Assembly: GCA_021826835.1 (NCBI GenBank)
Contig: JAKAYH010000029.1
Location: 1-12,189, forward strand
From: Thermoplasmata archaeon
Lineage (GTDB): Archaea; Thermoplasmatota; Thermoplasmata; Thermoplasmatales; Thermoplasmataceae
Length of the DNA stretch: 12,189 nt
Direction: 5' to 3'
The translations under genes and the position numbers were made by a program. Position 1 is the stretch's first letter. Every line of letters begins with the position of its first letter. This document shows, one piece after another, positions 1 through 7,629 of this stretch. The notes beneath the pieces are model-generated. The model worked only from the letters and a program-made list of their open reading frames with translations. It was not told the origin of the DNA and did no database searches.

Positions 1-21
1 TAATTATTAATCTTTACTTAA

Positions 22-970
22 TGCCATTCAAGCAAGGTGGTGAAGAACGGAACATGCCTTAGAACCATGGAGAACGGGATCATATTCCGCATCCAGAGAT
101 ATATCTGCAAAAACTGTAAATATTCATTTGTTGCACGTCCTCCCAATTACGGTTATGGAAAGCATTATCCTGAGGATGTAAAAGACAAGAGAGTGAAGAC
201 ATCCCTGAGGAAAGCTTCGTCCATGTTCCATATCATTGGAAACGTGATCATATCCCATGAGGTCATCAGGAGATATGTGCCTCCTGCACTTCCAGGCATC
301 ATGGAATCATCCGGTTACTTTGTTTATGACGAACAGTACTCCCATATCAGTGGTGTTGAAAATTACCGGGACCTTATGAAGGATTCAAAAAATGGAAACT
401 TTGTGGAAGAAATACTGGATGATCTGAAGGAAGACACACTGACAGGATTCTTCATAAGGGCACTGTCAAGGTTCAGCATCCCTGAAGAGATATTCATCAC
501 CACTGATGGATATCATTATGAATCCATATTGGAAGAAGTATCTGTAAGGTTGAATGCAAAAATAAGAAGGCAGAGATGCCTCTTGCACACAAGATGCAGC
601 TGCAAAGAGGATGATCAGGTACATGTTCTTCCAGAACGAAACAAACCTGAAGAAACTCGGAAAGAACATGGATGCAGTTGAAAAGATCACTGAAGGCATG
701 AATGAGAAGGAAATTGTAAAGATCATGCTGGAGAAGATCAACAGTTTGTATGGCGATGACAGGATCATTGCATCATTCCTCACATTCGTCATGAAGCACA
801 GGAAAGAGGTGTTCCTGTATCTTGAGGATCCAAAGATGGAGAAGACCTCAGACAAGGCGGAACAGCACTTCTCCATCCAGTCATGGCTGTTAAAGCATCG
901 GTTCAGGACAAAAGAGGGCCTGATAAGAACATCCTACTGGTATCACCGGTATCTATCAATCGGAATGTGA
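22..970 (+). pseudogene. Broken DDE-type transposase, 5'-truncated and frameshifted
   Basis: This is the remnant of an insertion-sequence transposase read in two frames. The first part (codons from 22, first possible start GTG at 37, stop at 681) carries half of an N-terminal zinc ribbon (CHSSKVVKNG, then CKNCKYSF), so the first cysteine of the ribbon is missing, and a stop at 19-21 precedes it. Two likely catalytic aspartates follow, in FVYDEQYSH and FITTDGYHY. Near RCLLHT, at about 585-610, the homology-like reading moves to the next frame, which continues to 970 and holds the likely third acidic residue in DKAEQHFSIQSW. A one-base indel explains this best; no typical slippery heptamer is visible. 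The architecture is that of a zinc-ribbon DDE transposase, but I cannot name the IS family with certainty. Inactive as it stands. No terminal repeats can be assigned. Confidence 0.8.
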
Positions 971-1056
971 CAATGTCAAATTTCAGATGAATTAAAGTCG
1001 GAGTCTGCGTAATTGATTAAAAATTATTAAGATCTGAAAGAATATAGTTCTATATT

Positions 1057-2241
1057 ATGACCACGGCAAAACGTTCAAGGCTTAATAAAAAATCAGAAGA
1101 TATCCTTAATGATCTGAAGGACTATTTGCCTTACGAATGAAAGGAATTGCTTCGTGACACTTCCACAACCAAAGATATAATCACGCAGTTTGCCAGAGAA
1201 CTTCCTGCCGAGGTTTATGAAATTGTAAGGGATAAAATAATATTGCAAATGTTTTCTATTGACAAATCATCCTTGTCAATCCTCTATTTTGTTGTTGATT
1301 CAAATATAATTATAAAGGATGCATTCAGAGTTGGCAAAGGAATGGTTTCTTCCACTGAGAGAATATTTTCATCCATATTTGTAAAGTTGTACGCGCCAAA
1401 GTCAATAGAAGAAGAAGTATTCTCACAAATAAAATTGGATCTTCCCAAAGGTTGTTCAATAGATATTGCAAACATTCAAGCAAAAAAGTTACTTTCAAAA
1501 ATAGAATTGATTGACGACACAAGACTGAAAGTTGAATACGCGGAGTTAAGTTAATTTCGAGAAAAATCCGGTAACGACGCTTCTTTCCTTAAGGTAGGAA
1601 TTGACTTGGGAATAAAAAGAATCATAACTGGCGACAAAGCATTCGATGAGCCTACGATCATACACAGATTCGAACTTGGAGAAGATGTAAGTATGATCGT
1701 ATCTGTTGAGGCTGGAGCTTTATCTCTTTCTTTCATTGTAGGTGCAACATATATTGGAACAATGGCAATCTATTGGATTTTATTATTGCTCTACAAGGTC
1801 CTTACTCAACTCTACGCTTTCCTAGCTTTGATAGTCTCTGCAGGAATTACTGGATTAGTGAATGTTTTTAGAAATCCACAAGACTGATTTTGGTATATTA
1901 TTATATTGATTTTATCCGGCACAGGAGTTGCATTTGTATTTTCTAAAGACATTAGAGAACACGCTATTAATTGGATCATGGATCTCTATGATTTTATTTC
2001 GAGCATATCAAAGTATGTGATGGAAGTACTTACCAATCTCTCGAAAGGTTCAGTGGATATCGCAGTAATATTCAAAGATGAACTTGGACCATATTTTGTA
2101 AGTGTTGGATTTGCATTGATGTTTTCGATTGCAGAAATGAATGAAAACTTGATGCGATATTCATACTTTTGGTGTCATCAAATTTTTACGTATATGGCGC
2201 CAAAATCCCATTTTGATCGCTCCATGTTAATGAGATTTTAG
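1057..2241 (+). pseudogene. PIN-domain protein with membrane C-terminus, three in-frame stops
   Basis: A single frame runs from ATG 1057 to TAG 2241, interrupted only by TGA at 1138, TAA at 1552 and TGA at 1885. Counting stops as residues, the PIN nuclease tetrad is readable: D81 in VVDSNIIIKD, the acidic cluster at 118-120 in KSIEEEVFSQ, D174 in SGNDASFL and D193 in RIITGDKAF. PIN domains are metal-dependent ribonucleases, often toxins or RNA-processing enzymes. From about residue 215 the protein becomes strongly hydrophobic, with several likely membrane segments (residues 217-275, 278-296 and one near YFVSVGFALMF). PIN plus membrane segments suggests a membrane-anchored nuclease, but I do not recognise the full architecture. 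An AT-rich TATA-like stretch at 1017-1030 lies about 30 bases before ATG 1057. The conserved frame and readable active site point to recent inactivation. No VapB-like antitoxin partner is seen. Confidence 0.72.
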
Positions 2242-2393
2242 ATCCCATGGTCAAGCCCATTAAATATATATTTATTTCTATAATATAGCCTTGGCGCATC
2301 ATTTAAGTTGTCGTACCATTAATAGTATGGCAAATTATGACGGTTATTCTATGTTAAACCATTCATCCTTGCAGAGCATCTTTTAACCTTACT
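2242..2393. other. Convergent AT-rich spacer, no gene recognised
   Basis: This spacer separates the 3' end of the PIN pseudogene (+) from the 3' end of the endonuclease gene (-). It holds an AT-rich run with the 12-base palindrome AAATATATATTT and only very short ORFs. No convincing terminator hairpin or T-tract is visible on either strand. Confidence 0.5.
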
Positions 2394-3449
2394 CTAAATG
2401 AACTGTCCATTGAATATTACCTTAAAGTTGTTAATATTTGCCTCATTTTTAACTTTGTCTAGTATTGCTTTACTTTTAATGTCCAAATCATTGTAACTGA
2501 TTTGCGAGGCCGTTGTCAACTTTAAAGCAGGAACTGAATTATAATTGAGTTGGTTGACAGTAACGGTACTTAGATTGGTGAAAATTATCATTTTAAGGAT
2601 ACCGTCTTTTATATCTTCCAGAGAGGGTAGTGCTCCATGACTTGTGTGTTTTGCTTCGACAAGGCATAAGTTTGTTCCGTCGAGAACTGCTTCATCAACG
2701 GTAAATGGATAAAAGCCATTGTAGAAATTAGTTATGGTTATTGTCGCCTTCTCTCCCTCTAGGGACTCTTTTGGTTGGATGGTTTTGCTCTCTCTGTATT
2801 GAGCATTTATTCCACGAGATCTGGATGCATCTCTGAAGATTTCTAAACCTGAAGCTAACTCGTCAATTTTCTTGCGGGCCCCATTTTCTAAATGCATTTT
2901 GACTCCTAAAGTGCGAGAAATATTGCTATAACTTTTGATGGCACATTCACCTATGTTTGCAACTTGCTCCAATTGGGTCATGTTCCAATGCAATGCATCT
3001 GAATAATATGATGCGATTTTCATAATGCGATCCCTGATGAAGTTGTGATCGAATTCCTGGTTTGTTATCTTGTTTTCATAATCTAAATTTTTATCGGCAT
3101 TATTGTAGTATGCTATGATGACATAGACACCGAGTAGAGACATCAATGAAATAGTGTCATACTGCAAAAAATCCCTATCTCCGTCAAACCCCTCATCCTT
3201 GTAAATTGGTATTACAGTAATTTTTTTCCCTGTGAACCCGAGTGTGTCATAAACTCGAGCGTAAGGATATGAACGAGTCCTTTTTGCAGATACCCATCGA
3301 CTAACTGCGAAGTAATCTCCATCCAGTTTTAATTTAAAAGCCCCTTTCATAGAAAGGATGGATCTCAATTGATCAATTGGATAAGCGAGAAGTTGGCTAC
3401 ACATTGTAGGAGTATACTTTATTTCTTTTATTTTTCCTAAAATGTCCAA
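2394..3449 (-). CDS. Probable Type II restriction endonuclease, PD-(D/E)XK-like
   Basis: 351 aa. The likely catalytic core is near the C-terminus: DE at 252-253, D257, then E265-A-K267 in CLVEAKHTSHG, which fits the D-x(n)-(D/E)xK pattern of PD-(D/E)XK nucleases, with a helix after it (LEDIKDGILKMIIF). An N-terminal block with RWVSAKRTRSYPYARVYDTL (51-70) and IYKDEGFDGDRDFLQYDT (82-99) is rich in charged residues and looks conserved; its role may be DNA binding or a second acidic site, which is inference. Translation probably starts at TTG 3449, directly after the TAG of the methyltransferase, with a GGGGGG stretch 8 bases upstream acting as ribosome binding site; an ATG at codon 16 (3404) is the alternative. 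The touching arrangement with a DNA methyltransferase is the main reason for calling it a restriction enzyme. The recognition site cannot be read from the sequence. It is the last gene of the - strand block. Confidence 0.7.
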   Translation of the reverse strand: MDILGKIKEIKYTPTMCSQLLAYPIDQLRSILSMKGAFKLKLDGDYFAVSRWVSAKRTRSYPYARVYDTLGFTGKKITVIPIYKDEGFDGDRDFLQYDTISLMSLLGVYVIIAYYNNADKNLDYENKITNQEFDHNFIRDRIMKIASYYSDALHWNMTQLEQVANIGECAIKSYSNISRTLGVKMHLENGARKKIDELASGLEIFRDASRSRGINAQYRESKTIQPKESLEGEKATITITNFYNGFYPFTVDEAVLDGTNLCLVEAKHTSHGALPSLEDIKDGILKMIIFTNLSTVTVNQLNYNSVPALKLTTASQISYNDLDIKSKAILDKVKNEANINNFKVIFNGQFI

Positions 3450-4319
3450 CTAGAGTGCCCCCCTTATTTGTCCTTCTGTGGTATTTTCTGCATAATCTCT
3501 CACAATCAATTCAAAGGTATCTCCTGTTAGATCTATACTCTCTTGGTTGCTAAAGCCGACTTTCTTCTTTATAATTGGTATAAGTTCCTTTTTCATTTCA
3601 ATTCCTATTGAGTTGCGTTCATTGAATCTTGCTACTTTCATGGTAGTTCCGGAACCTGAGAATGGATCTAAAACAGTTTCACCTACGTAAGAAAACAATT
3701 TTATCATCCGATACGGAAGTTCTTCAGGGTATGCCGCTATATTTTTTTCCAACTTTGAACCTGGGAGGACATTGGTCATTTCCCACAAAGTCTTATACCA
3801 TTTCTTCGCTTGAAACTCCTTCTTGTCAATTTTCGATGCTTCTCTAATATCTTTTGGAATGCATGAATAGTCAAATTTACCTTTTTGAAATATTATAATG
3901 CTTTCTAACAGATTATCTGGATAATAATACATAGGATATGGATTTTGAAGAACAACACCACTTCTTCGACTTATTCTCAAATAACCATCTGGTTTTTTCC
4001 AAATTATCCGGTCTCTATACCGGAACCCAGCATCGAGGAAAATTCTTGTTGCATCCGCCACTATGGGAAACTTCTCACCTTTAACAAGCATGTCGTCTAT
4101 ATTAAGGACAAAAATTCGACCAGGACTCAATACACGAAAACTCTCTTTGGCCATGTTTCTTAGCATCGAAAGATAGTGATCATATGAAGAATAGAGTTCC
4201 TCATAATCAAAAGGTGCATTGAAATAAGGAGGCGAAGTCACTGCTAGTTGCACTGAATTGTCTCCAATCTCATACATTTTTTCCGAACTGCCGATGATTA
4301 ATTTATGATTTGTAGACAT
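3450..4319 (-). CDS. Beta-class DNA amino-methyltransferase of a Type II R-M system
   Basis: 289 aa from ATG 4319. The enzyme transfers a methyl group from S-adenosylmethionine to an exocyclic amino group of a base in DNA. Catalytic motif IV is TSPPY near the N-terminus (residues 31-35 if counted from GTG 4328) and the AdoMet-binding motif LDPFSGSGTT lies near residues 220-229, followed by NSIGIEM. Motif IV before motif I is the permuted order of the beta class; (S)PPY favours N4-cytosine, though N6-adenine cannot be excluded. AAYPEELPYRMIKLF just before motif I is also typical. GTG 4328 would add three residues, but GGGTG placed 6 bases before ATG 4319 favours the ATG. The gene follows the 52-aa ORF by a few bases and abuts the endonuclease gene, so all three are probably co-transcribed. 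Its role would be to protect host DNA from the neighbouring nuclease. Confidence 0.92.
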   Translation of the reverse strand: MSTNHKLIIGSSEKMYEIGDNSVQLAVTSPPYFNAPFDYEELYSSYDHYLSMLRNMAKESFRVLSPGRIFVLNIDDMLVKGEKFPIVADATRIFLDAGFRYRDRIIWKKPDGYLRISRRSGVVLQNPYPMYYYPDNLLESIIIFQKGKFDYSCIPKDIREASKIDKKEFQAKKWYKTLWEMTNVLPGSKLEKNIAAYPEELPYRMIKLFSYVGETVLDPFSGSGTTMKVARFNERNSIGIEMKKELIPIIKKKVGFSNQESIDLTGDTFELIVRDYAENTTEGQIRGAL

Positions 4320-4334
4320 ATTGAACACCCGTTA

Positions 4335-4493
4335 CTAAATGAAGACTGTGAGCTCACTCCCTTTTGCTTTGGAGTCTGTGCCTTTGTAGTTGCAAAAATA
4401 GCATTCTACGGGTTCTTCATATTTCACAGGATTATATAGTTTGACTAAATATTTTAAATTGCCGAAGGATAGATATACAATTCTAGATGTCAT
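4335..4493 (-). CDS. Small CxxC protein (52 aa) upstream of the methyltransferase
   Basis: This short ORF starts at ATG 4493 and ends at TAG 4335, filling most of the spacer between the winged-helix gene and the methyltransferase. The product has a hydrophobic N-terminal half (TSRIVYLSFGNLKYLVKLYN) and a single cysteine pair in VECYFCNYKGTDSK, which resembles half of a zinc knuckle; a dimer could complete a metal site, but that is inference. Its stop lies 15 bases before the methyltransferase ATG, so translational coupling is likely. There is no helix-turn-helix, so it does not look like a classic R-M controller (C) protein. I do not recognise the family. Support is moderate: position, orientation, an uninterrupted frame and plausible composition. 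No strong ribosome binding site is seen, so translation may be leaderless. Confidence 0.5.
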   Translation of the reverse strand: MTSRIVYLSFGNLKYLVKLYNPVKYEEPVECYFCNYKGTDSKAKGSELTVFI

Positions 4494-4564
4494 AAATTAT
4501 ACTCTCATCATAACAATTGATAATTCTATTTTCTCAACATGTCAATCGCATTCTATTTTCTCTA
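4494..4564 (-). promoter_or_regulatory. Possible promoter region for the small CxxC gene and R-M genes
   Basis: This 71-base AT-rich spacer is the widest gap without an ORF in the - strand block. An AATTATC-like element at about 4520-4527 lies some 27-34 bases upstream of ATG 4493, at about the right place for a weak archaeal TATA box giving a leaderless or nearly leaderless transcript. The box is poor, so read-through from the upstream genes is equally possible. Confidence 0.3.
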
Positions 4565-5449
4565 TTATTTATAGGCTTTAATGTTATAAGAGAGATTCGA
4601 TTTAATGTCATTCACATTAAAGTCTGTTGAATTGCCCAGAATGGCAATTCTGTCCTCTTCTATTTCCTTAAGCAGTTCAACAAAAGCTATTCTTTCTTTA
4701 AAATCTAAAGGTTTATGATCGAATATACGTCTAAGGAGGAATGACAATTTTCCAGGGTCTATTCCTTGGCTTGAAACTAAGTCAAGATAATGACTTCCTC
4801 CCCCAGACTTGACATAGATAGAATCTGTTTTTAACTGTATGTCATCCAATCGCCGAAAGAAAGTTACAGCTGATTTCCCCTCTGTGCCACTGTGTGATAG
4901 TTTTTCACTCAAAGTATTTTCAACACCTAACATTGAAGAAAGAGATTCACCTACTGTTCCAAGACACTTATTAATCGCAATGTCTTCTTTTTCCCTCAGT
5001 AATGCAATATTTATTGAATAATTCTTTGTGAATGAAAGAAGTCCCATTAGAGTAATTAAGGCACATTTTTCTTCAAAATTAAGCGTATTATTTGCTTTCT
5101 TCAAAAAATCACCGTAAAACGTTTGATTTATATGATCCAATAAGTCATTAACTGAATTGGACTCTATTAACAAATTGTATTTCAAGATCAAATCTCCCTT
5201 GGCAGTAATGCACATCTCCCCTTTAGCCTCACTTGTATAATCGAGCACATTGAGTTCAATTAGATCTTTTAATCTATCAATAGGAATTCTAATTTCATTG
5301 GCTTCGAATGTCATTCCTCTGAAAAATTTCATTCTTTCAGAATCTCTCTTTTTTAAAATCTTCATTATGTCTAGCTTTTCTATAGATTTTCCCTTCTGTG
5401 ATACTATTTCCTTTAGAATGTTTATTTCGTCTTGATTTACGGGCTTCAT
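4565..5449 (-). CDS. Winged-helix-like protein, putative partner of the SMC-like ATPase
   Basis: 294 aa from ATG 5449. I do not recognise the family. The N-terminal third (to about residue 100) alternates short helices and ends in a beta-hairpin-like stretch, LNVLDYTSEAKGEMCITAKGDLIL, which resembles a winged-helix domain. The middle is mostly helical (FEEKCALITLMGLLSFTKN) and the C-terminal half contains KSAVTFFRRLDD and SGGGSHYLDLVSS. A TTG at 5467 overlaps the TGA of the SMC-like gene and would add six residues, but GAGGTG located 10 bases upstream of ATG 5449 supports the ATG. The stop-start proximity implies translational coupling with the ATPase. Winged-helix proteins are common accessory subunits of SMC complexes (MukE, MksE, JetB), so a structural partner role is plausible; this is inferred from context only. 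A transcriptional regulator is the other option. Confidence 0.6.
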   Translation of the reverse strand: MKPVNQDEINILKEIVSQKGKSIEKLDIMKILKKRDSERMKFFRGMTFEANEIRIPIDRLKDLIELNVLDYTSEAKGEMCITAKGDLILKYNLLIESNSVNDLLDHINQTFYGDFLKKANNTLNFEEKCALITLMGLLSFTKNYSINIALLREKEDIAINKCLGTVGESLSSMLGVENTLSEKLSHSGTEGKSAVTFFRRLDDIQLKTDSIYVKSGGGSHYLDLVSSQGIDPGKLSFLLRRIFDHKPLDFKERIAFVELLKEIEEDRIAILGNSTDFNVNDIKSNLSYNIKAYK

Positions 5450-5463
5450 AAACAATTTACACC

Positions 5464-7521
5464 TCAAACATCAATCGCTTCTACCATCACATGATCCATA
5501 TTTCTCTCGGCTAAATTCAGAGCTGCAAAGAGTATTTTACCCTCTCTTACTTGATTCTTAATTTCAGTTAAGAGAATATTGATGTTCTTTTCATCCATTA
5601 TCCCGATCTCGTCTAGCAGGAGTATTTTTTTTCTACCACCATATTCTTGTTTCATTTTTGCAAGTAAAGAATTTAACGCGTTAAATCCTGTGCTTATATC
5701 GTTAAATGTGAAAGGATAACCATTCTCCACATTGAAGGTTTCTTTGATTAGATCTATTTTCACAAGCTTCCAGCTACGTCCTTCATGGAATACTACTTCT
5801 AAGATGTTCGCCAAGTATTTTCCTAAAGCATCATAAAAAGGTGTGTCAGAAGAGGAAGTTTTGCTCTTATCGAGTATATTCGCTCCGCTCATGTTGCTGA
5901 ATAATTGCAACCACCCGTTTAGCTTAAATTGTATATTGCTGGCAATTTTGTCGAGATGACTCAGGTCATTTTTTGTATATTTTGGTGGAGTGGTTGAGGT
6001 TCTGGCGTTTTCTTCCAGTAGGGTTTTTGTAATTCTAATTTCATTTGTCACTTCTTCTATTTTCTGTTTCAATTTGTCAAATTCAGACTTAGTCGCAACA
6101 TATTCATCTTCATTGACTGAACGGTAATCAATTTGCTTTTCCTCATCTGATAGAGTCTGGTATTCATCCTTAATCTCTAAGTACTTTTTATATAAATCAT
6201 CATGCTTAGATTCAAGTTCATTCAACCTCTCCTTCATTTTATCAAGATCCTCCTGATTGTCCTCTTCAAAAGATGGAATCTTCTTCCACGTTGTCCTTAA
6301 ATCTTCAAAACTGTTTTTCAAATCGTAAACTTTATTTTTCACATTTAAAAATTTTTGCTTTTCGCTCAACTCTTTGCTCAATAACCTCTTTCGGGACTCT
6401 AAATCAGTCAAAAATTGGTTAAGAGTTTTACCATTGGTCCCCGGTATTTCCGGATTAACAGTAACGTATTTCTTTAGAACATCTATAATATTCTCAAGAA
6501 ACTCAAGTTCTTTATCATTCTTAGTGGGTTTATTTCTCACATCATTCTCTAATTTATGATTCATTTCAACTAATAAAGATAGGGTTTTATTAAATAAGAA
6601 CTCACTAAAGTCTTCGGGTCCTTTGAATTCTGTTATTTTTGTTATTCGATTATCTAAATTGAACAAATTTTTTAAAAACTCATTTTCGCTGATACTTTTC
6701 TCTAGCTCTTTTATTATCAATTTGATGTCATTGAGGGAATCAACAAAATTTTGTTTAGCTTTAGAAAATTTTGTCTGCTTGGCTTTTTTTGCCTTGGGAT
6801 CCATTCGTTTCTCAAGTTCATTAATCTGTTCTATTAATAAATTTATTTGATCAGGCCCCTCATTATATTTTTTAACTACATATGATTTTCTTAACTTCTC
6901 GTAGTTGTCAGTAACAGAATTCATTCGTTGTCTGTAATTTTCTAATTTTGTTTCTTCCTCGTTTAATTTGGTTTCTAACTCGCGTAATCGAGAAGTTTGA
7001 TTATCATATGTACTTATATTTTCATAGTGAGACTGTATATCTTTCAGGTAAGTCTTAGTGTAATCAATATATTCCCCTATCTCCCTCTTAATTACGACGA
7101 GAGATGAGTTTAGTTTTTTCGTGATTTCATCGGGCACGTCGAAAATGAGTTGAAATTGATCTGAGAAAGCAGTCTTGTTGCAAGGGGCTTTGTTTACTAA
7201 AACCCTCATTTCCTCGATATTTTTATTTTTCAATGACGAATTAATTTCAATATTTTTATCTATGCTCGAAATTTCAAAGAAAAAGCTAAAATCCTTGGTG
7301 TCTTCAGCTATCAATCTTTTCATTTTATTTTTAATTTCAGGACTTAATTCTTCGGAGTTTAAACCAAACATACCCATCGCTAGAATTTGCATCATTGTGC
7401 TTTTGCCCAACCCGTTTGAACCTTTAAATATGAAAATATTGTGATTTTCCTTCCCAGTATCTGGATAAGAATTATGGTATTCCGAATTTCCTCTTCGAAG
7501 TATATATTCTAGTTTAAACAT
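5464..7521 (-). CDS. SMC/Rad50-like coiled-coil ATPase
   Basis: 685 aa. The N-terminus has a Walker A motif, GSNGLGKST (residues 34-42). The C-terminus has Walker B ILLLDE (about 633-638), preceded by a signature-like helix start, NDISTGFNALN (about 607-617). Between them lie long charged helices from about 165 to 530, predicted by eye as coiled coil (for example LETKLNEEETKLENYRQRM and FDKLKQKIEEVTNEIRI). This is the layout of SMC, Rad50 and MukB proteins, which clamp DNA by ATP-driven head engagement. Differences: there is no CxxC zinc hook, the only cysteine being C114 or so in KAPCNKTAF, and the signature is S-T-G rather than LSGG. At 685 aa it is shorter than most Rad50 proteins. ATG 7521 follows the 34-aa ORF by three bases, with GGAG 9 bases upstream. 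Its place after nurA and herA suggests it takes the Rad50 role there. Confidence 0.85.
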   Translation of the reverse strand: MFKLEYILRRGNSEYHNSYPDTGKENHNIFIFKGSNGLGKSTMMQILAMGMFGLNSEELSPEIKNKMKRLIAEDTKDFSFFFEISSIDKNIEINSSLKNKNIEEMRVLVNKAPCNKTAFSDQFQLIFDVPDEITKKLNSSLVVIKREIGEYIDYTKTYLKDIQSHYENISTYDNQTSRLRELETKLNEEETKLENYRQRMNSVTDNYEKLRKSYVVKKYNEGPDQINLLIEQINELEKRMDPKAKKAKQTKFSKAKQNFVDSLNDIKLIIKELEKSISENEFLKNLFNLDNRITKITEFKGPEDFSEFLFNKTLSLLVEMNHKLENDVRNKPTKNDKELEFLENIIDVLKKYVTVNPEIPGTNGKTLNQFLTDLESRKRLLSKELSEKQKFLNVKNKVYDLKNSFEDLRTTWKKIPSFEEDNQEDLDKMKERLNELESKHDDLYKKYLEIKDEYQTLSDEEKQIDYRSVNEDEYVATKSEFDKLKQKIEEVTNEIRITKTLLEENARTSTTPPKYTKNDLSHLDKIASNIQFKLNGWLQLFSNMSGANILDKSKTSSSDTPFYDALGKYLANILEVVFHEGRSWKLVKIDLIKETFNVENGYPFTFNDISTGFNALNSLLAKMKQEYGGRKKILLLDEIGIMDEKNINILLTEIKNQVREGKILFAALNLAERNMDHVMVEAIDV

Positions 7522-7524
7522 AAA

Positions 7525-7629
7525 TTATTGCTCCATCAAATGACCTGATCCAGCAATGATCTTCATAAACAATTCAAATTCCTCATCTGTCAATAATTCC
7601 TTAAAAAGATTTTTAATTTCTTTTGTCAT
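7525..7629 (-). CDS. 34-aa ORF between the HerA-like and SMC-like genes
   Basis: This ORF starts at ATG 7629 and stops with TAA at 7525-7527. A near-perfect ribosome binding site, GGAGGTG (7636-7642 on this strand), sits 6 bases before the ATG. The start overlaps the last codons of the HerA-like gene in another frame, and the stop lies just before the ATG of the SMC-like gene. The product, MTKEIKNLFKELLTDEEFEL followed by FMKIIAGSGHLMEQ, looks like two short amphipathic helices with no signal peptide, membrane segment or cysteine. Coupling on both sides makes it likely to be translated. It could be a small adaptor linking HerA to the ATPase, or a leader that couples their translation; the function is unknown. 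Confidence 0.62.
   Translation of the reverse strand: MTKEIKNLFKELLTDEEFELFMKIIAGSGHLMEQ

Noticed and set aside
580..690. Programmed frameshift producing a functional left-hand transposase
   Set aside because: No slippery sequence is visible and the N-terminal zinc ribbon is truncated anyway, so a decayed gene is the simpler reading.
466..876. 136-aa antisense ORF across the left transposase
   Set aside because: It is a shadow of the transposase frames, with no start signal or recognisable domain.
2327..2386. 19-aa + strand ORF with a TTTAAG box about 24 bases upstream
   Set aside because: It is very short, convergent with the endonuclease gene and has no other support; the spacing may be chance in AT-rich DNA.
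4348..4357. Palindrome GTGAGCTCAC as an operator for the R-M genes
   Set aside because: About a dozen 10-base palindromes are expected by chance in 12 kb, and this one lies inside the 52-aa ORF.
4429..4440. TATATAAT-like sequence as the methyltransferase promoter
   Set aside because: It falls within the 52-aa ORF and would give a leader of about 90 bases, unlike the leaderless spacing of the other promoters; kept only as an alternative.
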